Source: Bursaphelenchus xylophilus (lineage: Eukaryota; Nematoda; Chromadorea; Rhabditida; Aphelenchoididae). Taken from it: a DNA stretch of 64,000 nt. The position numbers and the translations under genes were made by a program. Below are positions 54,401-64,000 of this stretch, in pieces (position 1 is the stretch's first letter; each line of letters begins with the position of its first letter). The stretch is from the NCBI GenBank assembly GCA_904066235.2, contig CAJFCV020000004.1:62001-126000 (forward strand), read 5' to 3'. Under the pieces are notes generated by a model that searched no databases, was not told the DNA's origin, and saw only the letters and a program-made list of their open reading frames with translations.

Positions 54401-57304
54401 CCACAAACAAATGCCCATCAGGTTGGGAATCACAATGATCATGTTGCCGGAGACGCCGGACTTGGCCGGCAATCCCACGTGGAATGCGAATTGACCCGAG
54501 TAATCGTACATTCCGCACGAATACATGAGCGAGAGAACGTCTCGACAGGGCCGAGAGTCGATGCAAACATCGCCGGTTAGAGGGCAGACACCTGGAACGA
54601 AACGTTTTAGTATAATATTTTTAGGGCTCATGAAGCAATAAGTTATATCGGCTGAACCGTGCACATACATGCTACCAAATTAAAAGCTATTTGTCCAATT
54701 AGAACACATAGGTTTAGGGTTTTTATAACAGTGACATTTCAGTACCTTTTTTAACATAATCTTACCTCCGTTGGCCAGCGTCGCCGCCATCACCGCCGCA
54801 CTGTCGCAATGCGTCTCCAACGAGCACAATTGAAAGTAGAGGTCCAACTCCTCTCGGAGGTGCTGAATTCCAGGCGGGAAGCACTTGTTCTCCTTCATGA
54901 AAAACGCTAACGCGAAATTTCGCGACGCCGTTTCGCGCTCCGACAAAAAAGTCGCGTTGTTGAAGCCGACGTAGTCTCCACCGGACAGCTTTTTGTACTC
55001 GTTGAAGGCGAAGTCGTATCGATCCGCCATGCAAAGCCCGTTCTTCAGGAGAGAAGTGACAACGATAGCGCCCGCATTTATCATCGGATTATGCGGTTTT
55101 CCATTCGCATCCAGACAAATCTCATTGAACAAACGGCCCGAGGGCTCGTGGCCGACAAATTGGTGGACATAGTCTGAGCCGAGGTCCGAGGAGACGATCG
55201 CGTAGTTAAAGGCCTACAAAGGCAATATAAGGCGCGTGCGTTCTACTTTTCTTCGGACTTCCTCGCAGAAAACCCGCATTTCTTGTCTGTGGGCCCGCTA
55301 GACAAGAAATGCGCAATTCTTGGCTGAGCAGAGAAAAAAAGAAAAAAATCTTCACGGGGAGAGAACAGAAAATTGCGCAATATTGCGCAATGTTACGCAA
55401 TTTTAGACAAGAATTGCGCGTTTCTTGTCTAGCGGGCCCACAGACAAGAAATGCGGGTTTTCTGCGAGGAAGTCCGAAGAGAAGTAGAACGCACGCGCCT
55501 TATATTAACACTTCTTCAGGGGCAAAAAAGATGAACTGGGGCTTCTATGGGAATGGGCATTGATTTAATTAAGAAAAGGGTGAAAATAAATCGAAAGTAA
55601 CCCAAATTAACCCAAATTTGATGTCGATAAGCTTTGCAAAATGACTTTTTGATCGGTCTCGGGAAACGGTACATTGACATGGTCAAGATTTCTGTTTAGA
55701 ATGAATATTTGGCCTTTTTATATTTCTCAGGCGAACACCCTTTTCAAACCAAACAAACAAGGTCCCCAGACGATCTAAACATAAAATTTTTGACCCTCTT
55801 GATCCACTATTTCCCAGGTTGTCGGCAAAGGAAAATTTTCCAGGCCAGCCAGAGCTTCCCTGTAGAAGTCTATGCTATTTGAAGACCCAAAGTTGACCTA
55901 CTGTTTCCGCCACTTACCTTGGACACTGACTGAAAGCAAAACGGAATTTTCGCGTCACCAATCGAGAATCGTTGCCCATCGATGGTGCAGACCGACATTC
56001 CCCAACGGTTGGGGTCTTGTCGAGCCAATTGTGGGATATAGGTGGCCACATTTCCATCCGTACAGGAACGGCACTGAAAATCGAATTTAAACTGCTTTTT
56101 TATTTGCAGCCTTGGCCAACAATAACCGTGCTACCTACATCTTCAAAGATCTCGGCGATTTTGTCCGTGAACTCTTTCCACGACGGAATGATCAGCTCGT
56201 TTCGTAGGGCTTGGGATATCAACGATATACTTGGGTGAATACATCTGTAAATTCGGATATATCGTCCTTACACTCTTCTTGCTTACTCTTTAAACTGTTC
56301 CCTTGGCAACCGATATCGTTTCACATCATAATCGTCATTCATATTGTGATCGTATTCTTTGATTTTTTCCATAGTCGCAATCAGTCGTGGATCGTCTTCC
56401 CTGAGGCCCAAGCTCCGCAAAACACTGACCAGCCTTCCAATAGAGGCTTCGTCTTTCCCGGGGACCTTGAACAGGTCGTAGACAACGTCCTCGGGTGAGC
56501 ATTTCTTGAATTCAAAGCTGTGATTTAGCCCATCCGCCGTCTGGGACATTATCCTTGCCACCGACCGCTTTCTGTCCAAGATTTCGCCAATTGTGTTCAC
56601 TAAAAGTGAATTTTAAAAGTCCAAGCCTATTCGATAGAAAAGATAGGTCCCTCAAATTTTAAAATTTGCAATACAGACGCTAGATAGCCTTATTTAAGCC
56701 TTAAAAAATCAAAAAGACTTCAAAATTTTGATTTTTAATACCCTGATTCAAAAAGGGTAATACCTCAAGAGTGAAGCTTCAATATTCCTGAAAGTTGGCA
56801 TGCTTACTTCAGATCAAACTAGATTGTTTTCCCTTAAACTTTTAGCTCCCACTTTGCAACCACCGCCGAGCTATTGCGCAATCTTTTCCGAGAGAGCATA
56901 CAAAATGAGGAGGGTCGATCGGATGAAAGGCGTTTTTCGACTGCAACTTTTCGAATTTCTCTGTGAAAAAGGAATTTTTATGTAGAAAGATGGTTCATTT
57001 AACGAACAAAAACGCTTCTAATTTCAGAGAGAATTTTTTTTAAATCCAACTTAAATTTTTGGGTTTTTACCAACTTTTGGCCTAAAAATGTCTATTCTTT
57101 CTGCAAAGTGCAAGCTAAAAGTCTTCCATGTTTCTTAAAAATTCTTATTCCAAATTTTCCTTAGATTTCGTTGCATCAAAGCTTCAAATTTGGGGTAACT
57201 TTTCATGAAAAATTTGTAAAAAATTTATGACAAACTTTACAATTGAAAAGACTCAAACCTCGTTGCAATTTGGCCATCATTTTGTGTCGACTCGGCAGGT
57301 TCAT
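51404..57304 (-). CDS. Glutaminase with ankyrin repeats (short form)
   Basis: Hydrolyses glutamine to glutamate and ammonia, usually in mitochondria. Nine exons (57259-57304, 56287-56599, 56139-56244, 55918-56073, 54766-55213, 54189-54591, 52696-52974, 52135-52277, 51404-51564) join in phase to 684 residues, close to animal kidney-type enzymes. Catalytic Ser and Lys are in QSVSK (about residues 204 and 207, at the end of exon 4). Other conserved parts are [33 protein letters not shown], the [20 protein letters not shown] segment and GVSGN. Two ankyrin repeats follow ([31 protein letters not shown]; about 500-565), then a polar tail. The exon 1 donor is GTTTGAG, which is unusual. Introns host five repeat insertions. 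Domain order matches C. elegans and vertebrate glutaminases; which paralog is not settled. Confidence 0.93.
51781..52033 (+). mobile_element. Tc1/mariner-type MITE, copy 1
   Basis: TA followed by CAGTGGGGGACCTGAT at the left, and the inverse (ATAAAGTCCGCC, decayed) at the right. The arms are nearly complementary over the whole 250 bp (TGGCAAAA...GTACCATTTTGCAT / ATTCAAAATGGCATG). It lies in glutaminase intron 8. Confidence 0.7.
52303..52576 (+). mobile_element. Tc1/mariner-type MITE, copy 2
   Basis: Same family. The left end is CAGTGGGGGACCTGAT and the right end is ATCAGGTCCGCCCACTGTA, closing with TA. It lies in glutaminase intron 7, 26 bases from an exon. Confidence 0.75.
53095..53250 (-). 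repeat. Family B repeat, partial
   Basis: Shares CTCATTTCGCGTGCTCTCTC and AAAATCTCGGCTCTCGG with the family B core. In a glutaminase intron. Confidence 0.45.
53285..54050. repeat. GGCCCGG-rich foldback element, copy 2
   Basis: Left end TTAGAGGTGGCAATCGGGC and right end GCCCGATTGCCACCTCTAG are inverse. Each is followed inward by GGCCCGG arrays (53303-53450 and 53950-54034). The core is AT-rich and includes GAAAAAGCCCAGGGCCGGCC near both arms. It lies within the glutaminase intron 52975-54188. Confidence 0.75.
55225..55508. repeat. 275-bp palindromic MITE
   Basis: Two arms of about 95 bases, inverse of each other (GGCGCGTGCGTTCTACTT / the complement), extending into AATATAA / TTATATT at the very ends. 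The loop contains TTGCGCAATATTGCGCAA. It lies in glutaminase intron 4 between exons ending at 55918 and starting at 55213. Confidence 0.8.
56770..57200 (+). repeat. Family B foldback repeat, degenerate
   Basis: Core signatures CTCCCACTTTGCAACC, GCCGAGCTATTGCGCAA, GAGAGAGCATACAAAATGAGG and TTTCTGCAAAGTGCAAGCTA are present in order. The terminal GCGACGCTCAGAT is altered. It lies in the first glutaminase intron. Confidence 0.55.
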
Positions 57305-57769
57305 CGTCTCGAAATTTGAAAGAAAATATTAGACGATATTAGGGCAGACCAAAAGGCTATCGAATTGCACATGGAAACCGTCAAAACGCCAAACAAAACG
57401 AGCTCTTTTATATGCATTTATGAAGTCATACTGCGTCAGAGAAAGCGGTCTAGGCATTTCCGGGATTGCTGAGAGCGGGATTTGGACTTTTAATTCCGTA
57501 AAACGGCGGGGACATGTTTCCGAACAATCTCAAAAAACGAATCTTTCAAAACTAGAAGCCAAAAATTGGCAAGAAATCAAATTCTAGATTAAAGTGGAGG
57601 TGTTACATATCCGGGAAAGGATTTCACGGCGGAAGCACCAAAATTAAAACCTCCCTAATCTCTTTATTCTCTTTATTCTAACCAATTCGGAGGAATGAAA
57701 GCTATTGTTTATAAAAAAGATCCTAAAAAATTTCCTGTCAACATTTAGTAACTCAAAACTTGCAGCGGA

Positions 57770-57920
57770 CATTAAAGGAAAGTAGCTCCAGATGCGCCGT
57801 TCGGATTCCACAGAAACTTCGGACAAATACAAACCAGGACTTTCAAGAGAACATACGAGATTTTTGGCTCGCAATTTGCAGAAATAATCGGGATTTCAGG
57901 TCAAAAGATTCACGCCAAAA
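57770..57920 (-). repeat. Family B end fragment
   Basis: Shares the stretch running from CCGTTCGGATTCC to GGCTCGCAATTTGCAGAAA with the family B ends. No other part seen. Confidence 0.4.
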
Positions 57921-57999
57921 ATTAGCCTGCGATCAAAGAGAACAAAATTTCCGTAAAAAATCTCACTTTCAAAACAAAAAACTGCCAAAACATTCTCGG

Positions 58000-59411
58000 A
58001 TTTGCACTAATACCCTAATGTCCCAGTCTTACGAAACGTTCCCGTAAAATAGCCGTAGGCCAAATAAGTGCCGAATGGCGTCCGATAAAGCAAAATGCTT
58101 ACACTTAAAAAGTTTTTTGGTCGCAAGAAAATTGCCCATTTAATCTCCGCCCTCGAGGAAAACAATGTCTATCAAAGAGGGGGATTCGAAAATGACGAAA
58201 ATGGAATTCGAAGTGCATTTCGTAAGCAAAGAACGTGGTTTTTTCGCGTTTTTCGCTAATGCTCTGCTTTGGTGCATGAGAAGTGATGCGTGGAGAAAGG
58301 AGGGCTATGAAAGAAATGTTCGGACCCATATTGAGTATTGGTTATTTTGGATACCATTGTTGTAGACTGAGTTTTTAAAAAATTGTTGTAGACAGGCAGG
58401 GACGTAGCTGAACAAAAATTCTGAAGGCTACGTTTTACGGAACGAATCTAATCATTCTTTTCCCTGTAACTTGTGAAATAATCGATCAAAGTTTGCGAAA
58501 TTTGAAGTCTGAGCCGCCAGCGCTCTCGTTCTTGGTACCTCGACAATTTGTCGAAGAAAAACTGCTTTGCTGACTATATCAACGGGCTATTTGCCTTTAA
58601 CAAGCCATCGCGGGGCATAAAAATTCTATCTACCATTCTTGTTAGTAAGAGAAATTTTCGACAGACAAATATGAAGCGGCAGATGCCAAAAAATTCAACA
58701 ATCCTTCCCCAAAAACATTCAAGTTTCGATGTATGATGAACCTGCCAAATTGCCGACTAAGAAACTCTAATAAAAATCCCCGAAATTGCAACGAAATTCA
58801 AGTACAACCAATGCCAAAAAGTTTAAAAAACAACATCCGTCTCTCCTCCATGCCCACAACCCAAATCGAAGGTAAATAAAACTTGAGAATAAACAATAAA
58901 GCGCGTCATTTTGAGCCGCATCTCCCCGAAAACGTGCCCCCGAAGCGGCACGGCCTAAACGGGGGCCGTTTTACGCCCGGATGTGATGAGGATGAACAGA
59001 CAAGGCCCCATTCATATTTAACCCTCTCATTAACAGGGGGATAGTGAGACTGAGACGCACTGAAAACAAGCGCGGAATCAGTTTAGAGGCGTAAACAAAA
59101 ATGTTTTTTGCCAAAACCTTGCCTCAAAACCAGAGGAAAAATATTCGAAAAAGCAAAAAAAAAAACGCCCTTTTCTTACCGAAAACAACCACCATGTCCA
59201 ATGAAATTTCCCGCAAGCCTCAGTTTTTATGCGATTCCCTGCCCTAAGCCGGTTGTAGGAATCTACAACCTACACTAATCTTATTAATCCCTTTTCCAGA
59301 TTTTGTAATTACCGACAAACCCCTTACGTATTATAATGTAATCCCAACGAAAAATTTGCCGCCAACTCCCATATTTTTCATATTTACACATATCTAAATG
59401 CATAAAAATTC
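58000..59411. other. Long intron / intergenic DNA upstream of the short glutaminase start
   Basis: AT-rich with a GC-richer block at 58915-58985. No exon or RNA gene supported. It is intronic if the long glutaminase form is real. Confidence 0.35.
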
Positions 59412-59640
59412 TCGTCCCGACGTTTCGTATCGAAGAAAGTTCGGGTTGACACAAAATTGATCATACGGGGCGCAGGGCGGGTGGATGCCCAAAAAAAATT
59501 TAGGAAATGCCTACGAGGTCTGTCAAAGCCGCTGCATGGTCGGCGGACCTTCGGCGAAGGCTCGGCGAAGACCGCCGAAGACTTACAATATGTCTGCTTT
59601 TTCCAATTTCATCTATTTATAACGTCAGTTTTCAATAATC
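59412..59640 (+). mobile_element. Family A MITE, copy 6 (truncated)
   Basis: Left end CGACGTTTCGTATCGAAG-like, then GATGCCCAAAAAAAA, the CTCGGCGAAG block and TTTTTCCAATTTCATCTATT, after which similarity stops. Confidence 0.6.
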
Positions 59641-60176
59641 TGATTTTTGGGATCTTTGGGCATAAAAGTCAAAGGTTTGTTCAAAGGCCAAGCCAAACTC
59701 TCGCTTGTGTCTTAAAAAGTCTAATCTAACTTAAAAGGTTTAGCAAAGTTTAAGGGTCAAGTTTTAGCGACCCTTTTTTTCAAAATTTTGAAAACAAAAT
59801 CGCTAAAATCCGAATAGAAACAACCCCCTTTTCAACATCAAAATTCGCTTTGAAAAGCTCATAATTACTCGGGTATGCGTTCTTGGCCGAATAAAGACCG
59901 CATTCGGGGCTGGTCTTTTTTCGGAACGGGCGAAACGAGAGAAGGGCCCAGAATTTTCCAAAGTTAGGCTTACTTTTTATTCGAAAAATGAAGCGGGTTG
60001 TCGTAGACGGAGCCTAATAAAACGAAAGCGGACAAAAATTTTTTTTAGAAAGAAAATAAAAATAAAAGTGGAAAAAAATCTTAAAATTCGAAAATTCAAA
60101 AAAATCGATTTTGAACAGGGAACCGTTAAGAAAAGTTTGAAAATTTTAGCTTGCAATCTTCAAAACCGACCAAAAT

Positions 60177-60553
60177 TTTGGCGCTACGACTTTTCGGTTC
60201 AACGATACTTTGGATCGCGTTCGTCGTTTCCGACGCGATCCATGGTGGAGGCTAGGAGAAGGCTTAGTTAGTAGAAATAATAAGATTGATCGGGTCATAG
60301 GACAGCTTATCACCTATTTTGAGGTATTTTACATGTATACACATCAACAATGTCAAAAAAGCAGTGGATCTTTGTTTTTTTTTGCCGCAAATTTCGGTCT
60401 TTTATATGTTACAGTAACTAAGGGTAAACAAAACTAACGTTAGTAACAGCTAGAATTAGAGAACGTGGACACTTTGCAAGTCTTCGCCAGGGTCCGCCGA
60501 GCCTTCGCCAAAGGTCCGCCGATGATTCAGCGGCTTTGACAGACTTCGTAGGA
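60177..60553 (-). mobile_element. Family A MITE, copy 7
   Basis: Inverse orientation. It starts GGCGCTACGACTTTTCGG and has GCGATCCATGGTGGAGGC, TATTTTGAGGTATTTTACATG and CCGCCGAGCCTTCGCCAAAG. It is followed at once by a family B fragment (CTTTTCGTGCTCTCTCGG), so it landed in that repeat. Confidence 0.7.
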
Positions 60554-60933
60554 CTTTTTCGTCTGACCCTCCTCACTTTTCGTGCTCTCTCGGAAAAATA
60601 TCGCGTAATATCTGCGGTGCGAGTGAGCAGAATGAGCTAACAGTTTCATGAATTGTTTTGCGAGCTATTCCTAGGGGATGTGGGTAAAATTTGTAAAAAC
60701 AGTTGAAAGTAATCAGAAAAAACTTCGATTTTTTTCGAAACTTTTCACTCACAATCAGCAAAATTGGACGTATTTTTGATGGAAAACATATTTTTTAAAT
60801 CAAAAAAAAATTCAAATTTTCAAATTTTTTGGATTTTCCGATAAAAATTTCAACCAAAAATGCAACTTAAAAATCATCAAAAAACCCCGACCCAGAATTT
60901 TCCCCAAAATGTGTCGAAAGATGAGCCACTCAC

Positions 60934-62823
60934 GCGTCCTTTCCGAATGCACCGGCCGAAAACAGCGATCATGTTTCTTGGCGTTTCGAAACATTGGCAG
61001 TTCGGGTTCCATGTCGGGCGTACTGCTTCGTCTCGGCGAGTCGCGACTCACGTCCGACGTCAAAACACTCTGAGCGGACGGGGCACTCATCAAGAAGGAG
61101 CAGGCGCAGTTCCTGGTTAGATGGGCAAAACTGGAATTTTTTGAAAATTATAATCTTGCAATCCGTGAGAAAAGGAAGTAAAAAATATTTTTTTTTTATA
61201 TAAAATGCAATTTTTTGGCCTTTTTTATTATTTTTTTAATAAATTTTTAATGAAACTGGAGGCAATTCAAACCAAAAATTTTCAACACATATCTTGCAAT
61301 TTGAGATTTTTGGGCAAAAAAAATAAAAAAAATCGCAAAAAATTTTTTTTTAATAATTTTTCCGCGAAAAAATCGCAAAGAAAAGACCAAAAAAAGATTT
61401 ATTTCTCTCGCAGATTTTTAATTTTTACACTATCTAAACCAAGCCCATTTTGCCCTTCAAACGCCCTTTTGTCCCCACTTTTTGAACCCCTCCACGATTT
61501 TATTTTATCTTCAAAACGTCAGTGGCAAAAAACGGAACGAATGCCATGTGCTGTAAGCCAGACAAATAATATAAAAAAGAGCGGGGAATTAGGGGCCAAA
61601 AAAGCGGTTGAAAGGCCCGTTGGGACGATGCAACGTGATGTTCCGACATGTGTCAAATTGGGAAAAAAATTATTTTTTTGAAAGTTAAAAATTCATTTTC
61701 TATTAAATTTTTCAAAAAAAAAATATTTTTTACCGGTCCTCAGGCGTTCAAAAAAAGCAAAAAAGAGGCCGGTTGCCAAGTGAATTACCCAATTTACGTC
61801 AAAAGCCAAAAGTTTAGAGCTTGTTGTTCCGAAAAATAAGAAAGTTTTATTTCGAAAGAAGACCTGAGATCACCTCGTGGCCACGGAAAACCTGGCCCGA
61901 AGGCGATTTAATAATTTATTTTGTTTGCACGAAGAATTTGCGAATTTTGTACAAAAAGTCCGTGGCCTGACGTTTTGCAGAACGTTCTTGAAGGAATTCT
62001 GGATTCTTGTCAAAAAAATAGTGCTTAAAAAATACATGAGAGATGATAAATCACATTAAAATTTCTTCGTTATAAAAAAACAGTCATCGTTTTTTAGGCA
62101 TTCCTGCAATGGCCATAGCCTTTGCAGAAATGCCGCCAAAAATTTCCATGCACTTTACTACAGTGGGGGACCTGATACAGTGGCAAGAAAACGTACCATT
62201 TTGCACCCGGGAAGGGTCAAAAATGTGGCAAAATGCTTCCCTCTAAAAGTGAAAAAACTTCGTTTTGCCATTTCCCTCACAAAAAGAGAGAGCGGGCGCG
62301 CTTTTGAAATCGGAGTTTTTTCACTTGGAGAGGGAAGCATTTTGCCACATTTTTGATACTTCTCGGATACAAAATGGTACGTTTTTTGCCACTAGATCAG
62401 GCGAGCAAAGCTTTTCTTTGCATTTCTTGGTTGTTGCACCGTGCAATAGGCATTTCTGGGCTGTCGCTCGCACCACGACTTTTATCGCACAGACAAATGC
62501 CAAAAATCAGTCCGGCAACTTTCCAGAAGGACTAGTATGAAAATGCTAATAGTTTTGACCTCTAAAAATCGACCAGTCAAAAAAATTTATCAAAATTTTT
62601 TGGCGAATTGGAGAAAAAAGGCTGATTTTTGGACAAACATTATAGTAATTACAACAAGAATTACGACTCCAAAATCCACATTACATTCCCGACAGACTGA
62701 TATACGACAAAACAACCTTCGTATAAAACGAACTTACTCCAGTGCTGTTTCGGACAGAACCTCACTTCTGGAGCGCTTACGGACTGCAGGTTCTTCCGAA
62801 ATGGACGTGAGGAAGTTTCGCAT
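60934..62823 (-). CDS. Alternative 5' exons of glutaminase (long form)
   Basis: Exon 62738-62823 begins MRNFLTSISEEPAVRKRSRS behind a TTTAG|GAG site fit for a splice leader, and ends GA|GTAAGT. Exon 60934-61112 encodes NCACSFLMSAPSAQSVLTSD and a Ser/Pro/Arg-rich run ending in HSERT, with a GTGAGT donor. Their phases fit each other (two bases left, one needed) and fit glutaminase exon 2 at 56599 (one base left, two needed). Splicing would give about 757 residues. The added N-terminus is polar and unrecognised. The fit of two consecutive junctions supports the model, but no transcript evidence is available. Confidence 0.5.
61120..62160. other. AT-rich region, possible intron of long glutaminase
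   Basis: Long A and T runs. No supported feature. Confidence 0.35.
62161..62404 (+). mobile_element. Tc1/mariner-type MITE, copy 3
   Basis: TA then CAGTGGGGGACCTGATACAG at the left. The right arm GTACGTTTTTTGCCACTAGA leads to TCAGGCGAG, slightly decayed. Arms complementary as in the other copies. Confidence 0.7.
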
Positions 62824-62849
62824 CTCCTAAATTTAAAAAAATATAAAAA

Positions 62850-63520
62850 ATTTTTTTTTGAAAAATCAAAATTGTCAAAAAGAATTCGAAAGACTTATGA
62901 AAGCAATTTCTTCCAACGCTAAATGACACGCGATGGATTTTTGCATAACATTAAAAAAAACTGTCTCAAATAACGCCCCGTTTTAAAGTGGAGTCAAATT
63001 GATGAGCAAAGAGAGAGAGATGAATAAGGACTTTTTAGAATCATTTTCGGGGCCAAATTGGATGAATTAAAATTGATGAAGCGACAAAATATCTTTTTAT
63101 TTGAAAAAATATGTTAATCATAATTTAATTAAAGTACAGACAAATTTTTTTTAGTTTTTTGTCTTTTGAGAACACAAATTACCGGTCGAAACAATAGCAT
63201 TTCAAAAAAAAATTCAGCAAAAACTAAATTTTTCTCGGAATGTCAGCTAAAATAAGGCCCATTCCGAAATTTGCACAGTAGTTTCGCACCAAAAAACGTG
63301 GCGTTTTACGTCAGGCCACGTTGAAGGGATCCCCTTTCCAAATTCCTCAACCCACAAACAACTGTTTGACATGCATGTTCGTAGGACTTTTGAAGTAGAA
63401 AAAACCAAAAAAAACGGTGGTCTTGAATGAAAGGTTCAATTTTCTTCTGATCCATCCATTTTAAATTAACAAAGAGTTGTCTAGAGGATAAATAATGAGG
63501 AATCACGGCCTGCATTTTTT
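62850..63520. other. AT-rich intergenic region
   Basis: Nothing supported. Confidence 0.35.
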
Positions 63521-63523
63521 TAT

Positions 63524-63930
63524 ACAGGGTGTTCCAAGAATTATGGAAAAAACTATTCGTTAATAACTTTGTGCTCGTTGGTCCAATCCGAAAAAATTTT
63601 TTTGCATTTTGCAGAAAACCCTTGGAGTTTTTAGAATCAAAAAAGATTTTTTCGTTTTATCGGCGGAGACTTCCGTAATCCGCCTTGAATTCGGCGGAGT
63701 GCTTTTTCAAAAACGAGGCTGTAAAATGTGTTCATTTTTTTCTCCGCCGATTTCTCCGCCGAATTGCCTTTTTTTCTTCTCTCAGTAGGCCGAAGATGTA
63801 ATAAGTCGTTTTTAGACGCCATGCCACCAGGAATACCTACGTTTTGGTTTTAGCCAATTTTGACTCTCAAAAGTCGAAGAAAAATCCTCCGCCGAGGTTA
63901 AAAAATGTCTCCGCCGAATGACAAAAATTT
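63524..63930 (+). repeat. Probable mariner-related fragment with CCGCCGA repeats
   Basis: Opens with TATACAGGGTGTTCCAAGAA, a phrase typical of mariner-like element ends. It then carries six or more CTCCGCCGA / TCGGCGGAG units in both orientations up to 63920. No transposase frame recognised; the other end is not seen before the window closes. Confidence 0.4.
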
Positions 63931-64000
63931 GAAACAAATGTCATATTGTATCTATTGAATCCTCTCCCGCCCATTTACTCCACACATACAACAATTTGCA

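Noticed and set aside
63637..63822. Transposase fragment in the CCGCCGA repeat region
   Set aside because: The 61-codon frame is Lys/Arg rich but shows no catalytic DDE/DDD motif or helix-turn-helix signature that I can support.

Overview
The window looks like a piece of a chromadorean nematode genome. It carries compact genes with many short introns (about 34 to 60 bases, GTAAGT donors, TTTCAG acceptors), an SRE-type chemoreceptor, a DUF1679/CHK kinase-like gene, a levamisole-type acetylcholine receptor subunit and a TWK-like channel. Base composition is AT-rich and repeats are dense. All gene models were built by hand from reading frames, splice motifs and intron phase; no alignment or expression data were used.

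Layout of ordinary genes, left to right. A partial SRE-like receptor runs off the left edge (minus), followed by an orphan first exon of a second SRE-like gene. Next come a complete CHK/DUF1679 kinase-like gene (plus, 3294-5652), a convergent coiled-coil gene (minus, 5818-7476) and a small secreted Thr-rich protein gene (minus, 8012-9405) broken by a foldback element. They are followed by an alpha-type nicotinic receptor subunit (plus, 11009-13639), a short filamin (minus, 14138-20928), a K2P/TWK-like channel without a visible first pore (minus, 26899-29016) and a carboxylesterase with an intact triad (minus, 29621-32561). The last gene is a glutaminase with ankyrin repeats (minus, 51404-57304, with a longer form starting at 62823).

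The main accessory feature is a 14.2 kb Maverick/Polinton-type element at 36488-50665. It is flanked by a 6-bp target duplication (TCGAGA), starts with AG, and has inverted terminal repeats of about 2.35 kb. It encodes one intact 1296-residue family B DNA polymerase with all exonuclease and polymerase motifs. Each terminal repeat holds the same two small convergent genes. One of them looks like an OB-fold single-stranded-DNA-binding protein with an acidic tail ending in an aromatic residue. The terminal repeats also hold a dense field of TGTCACAA / AACAACTG repeats and a terminal hairpin. No integrase, packaging ATPase, protease or capsid gene is recognisable; 38816-44252 seems to have no conserved gene. 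The element sits inside an older foldback repeat.

Around the genes lie several repeat families, mostly foldback or MITE-like. Family A is about 430 to 480 bp and has seven copies. Family B is about 460 bp with long inverted ends and at least eight full or partial copies. The others are a Tc1/mariner-type family (three copies), GGCCCGG-rich foldbacks (two), a 275-bp palindrome, and a 786-bp inverted pair of tRNA-derived SINE-like units. The last one interrupts the secreted-protein gene, and a nearby inverted paralog preserves the uninterrupted site.
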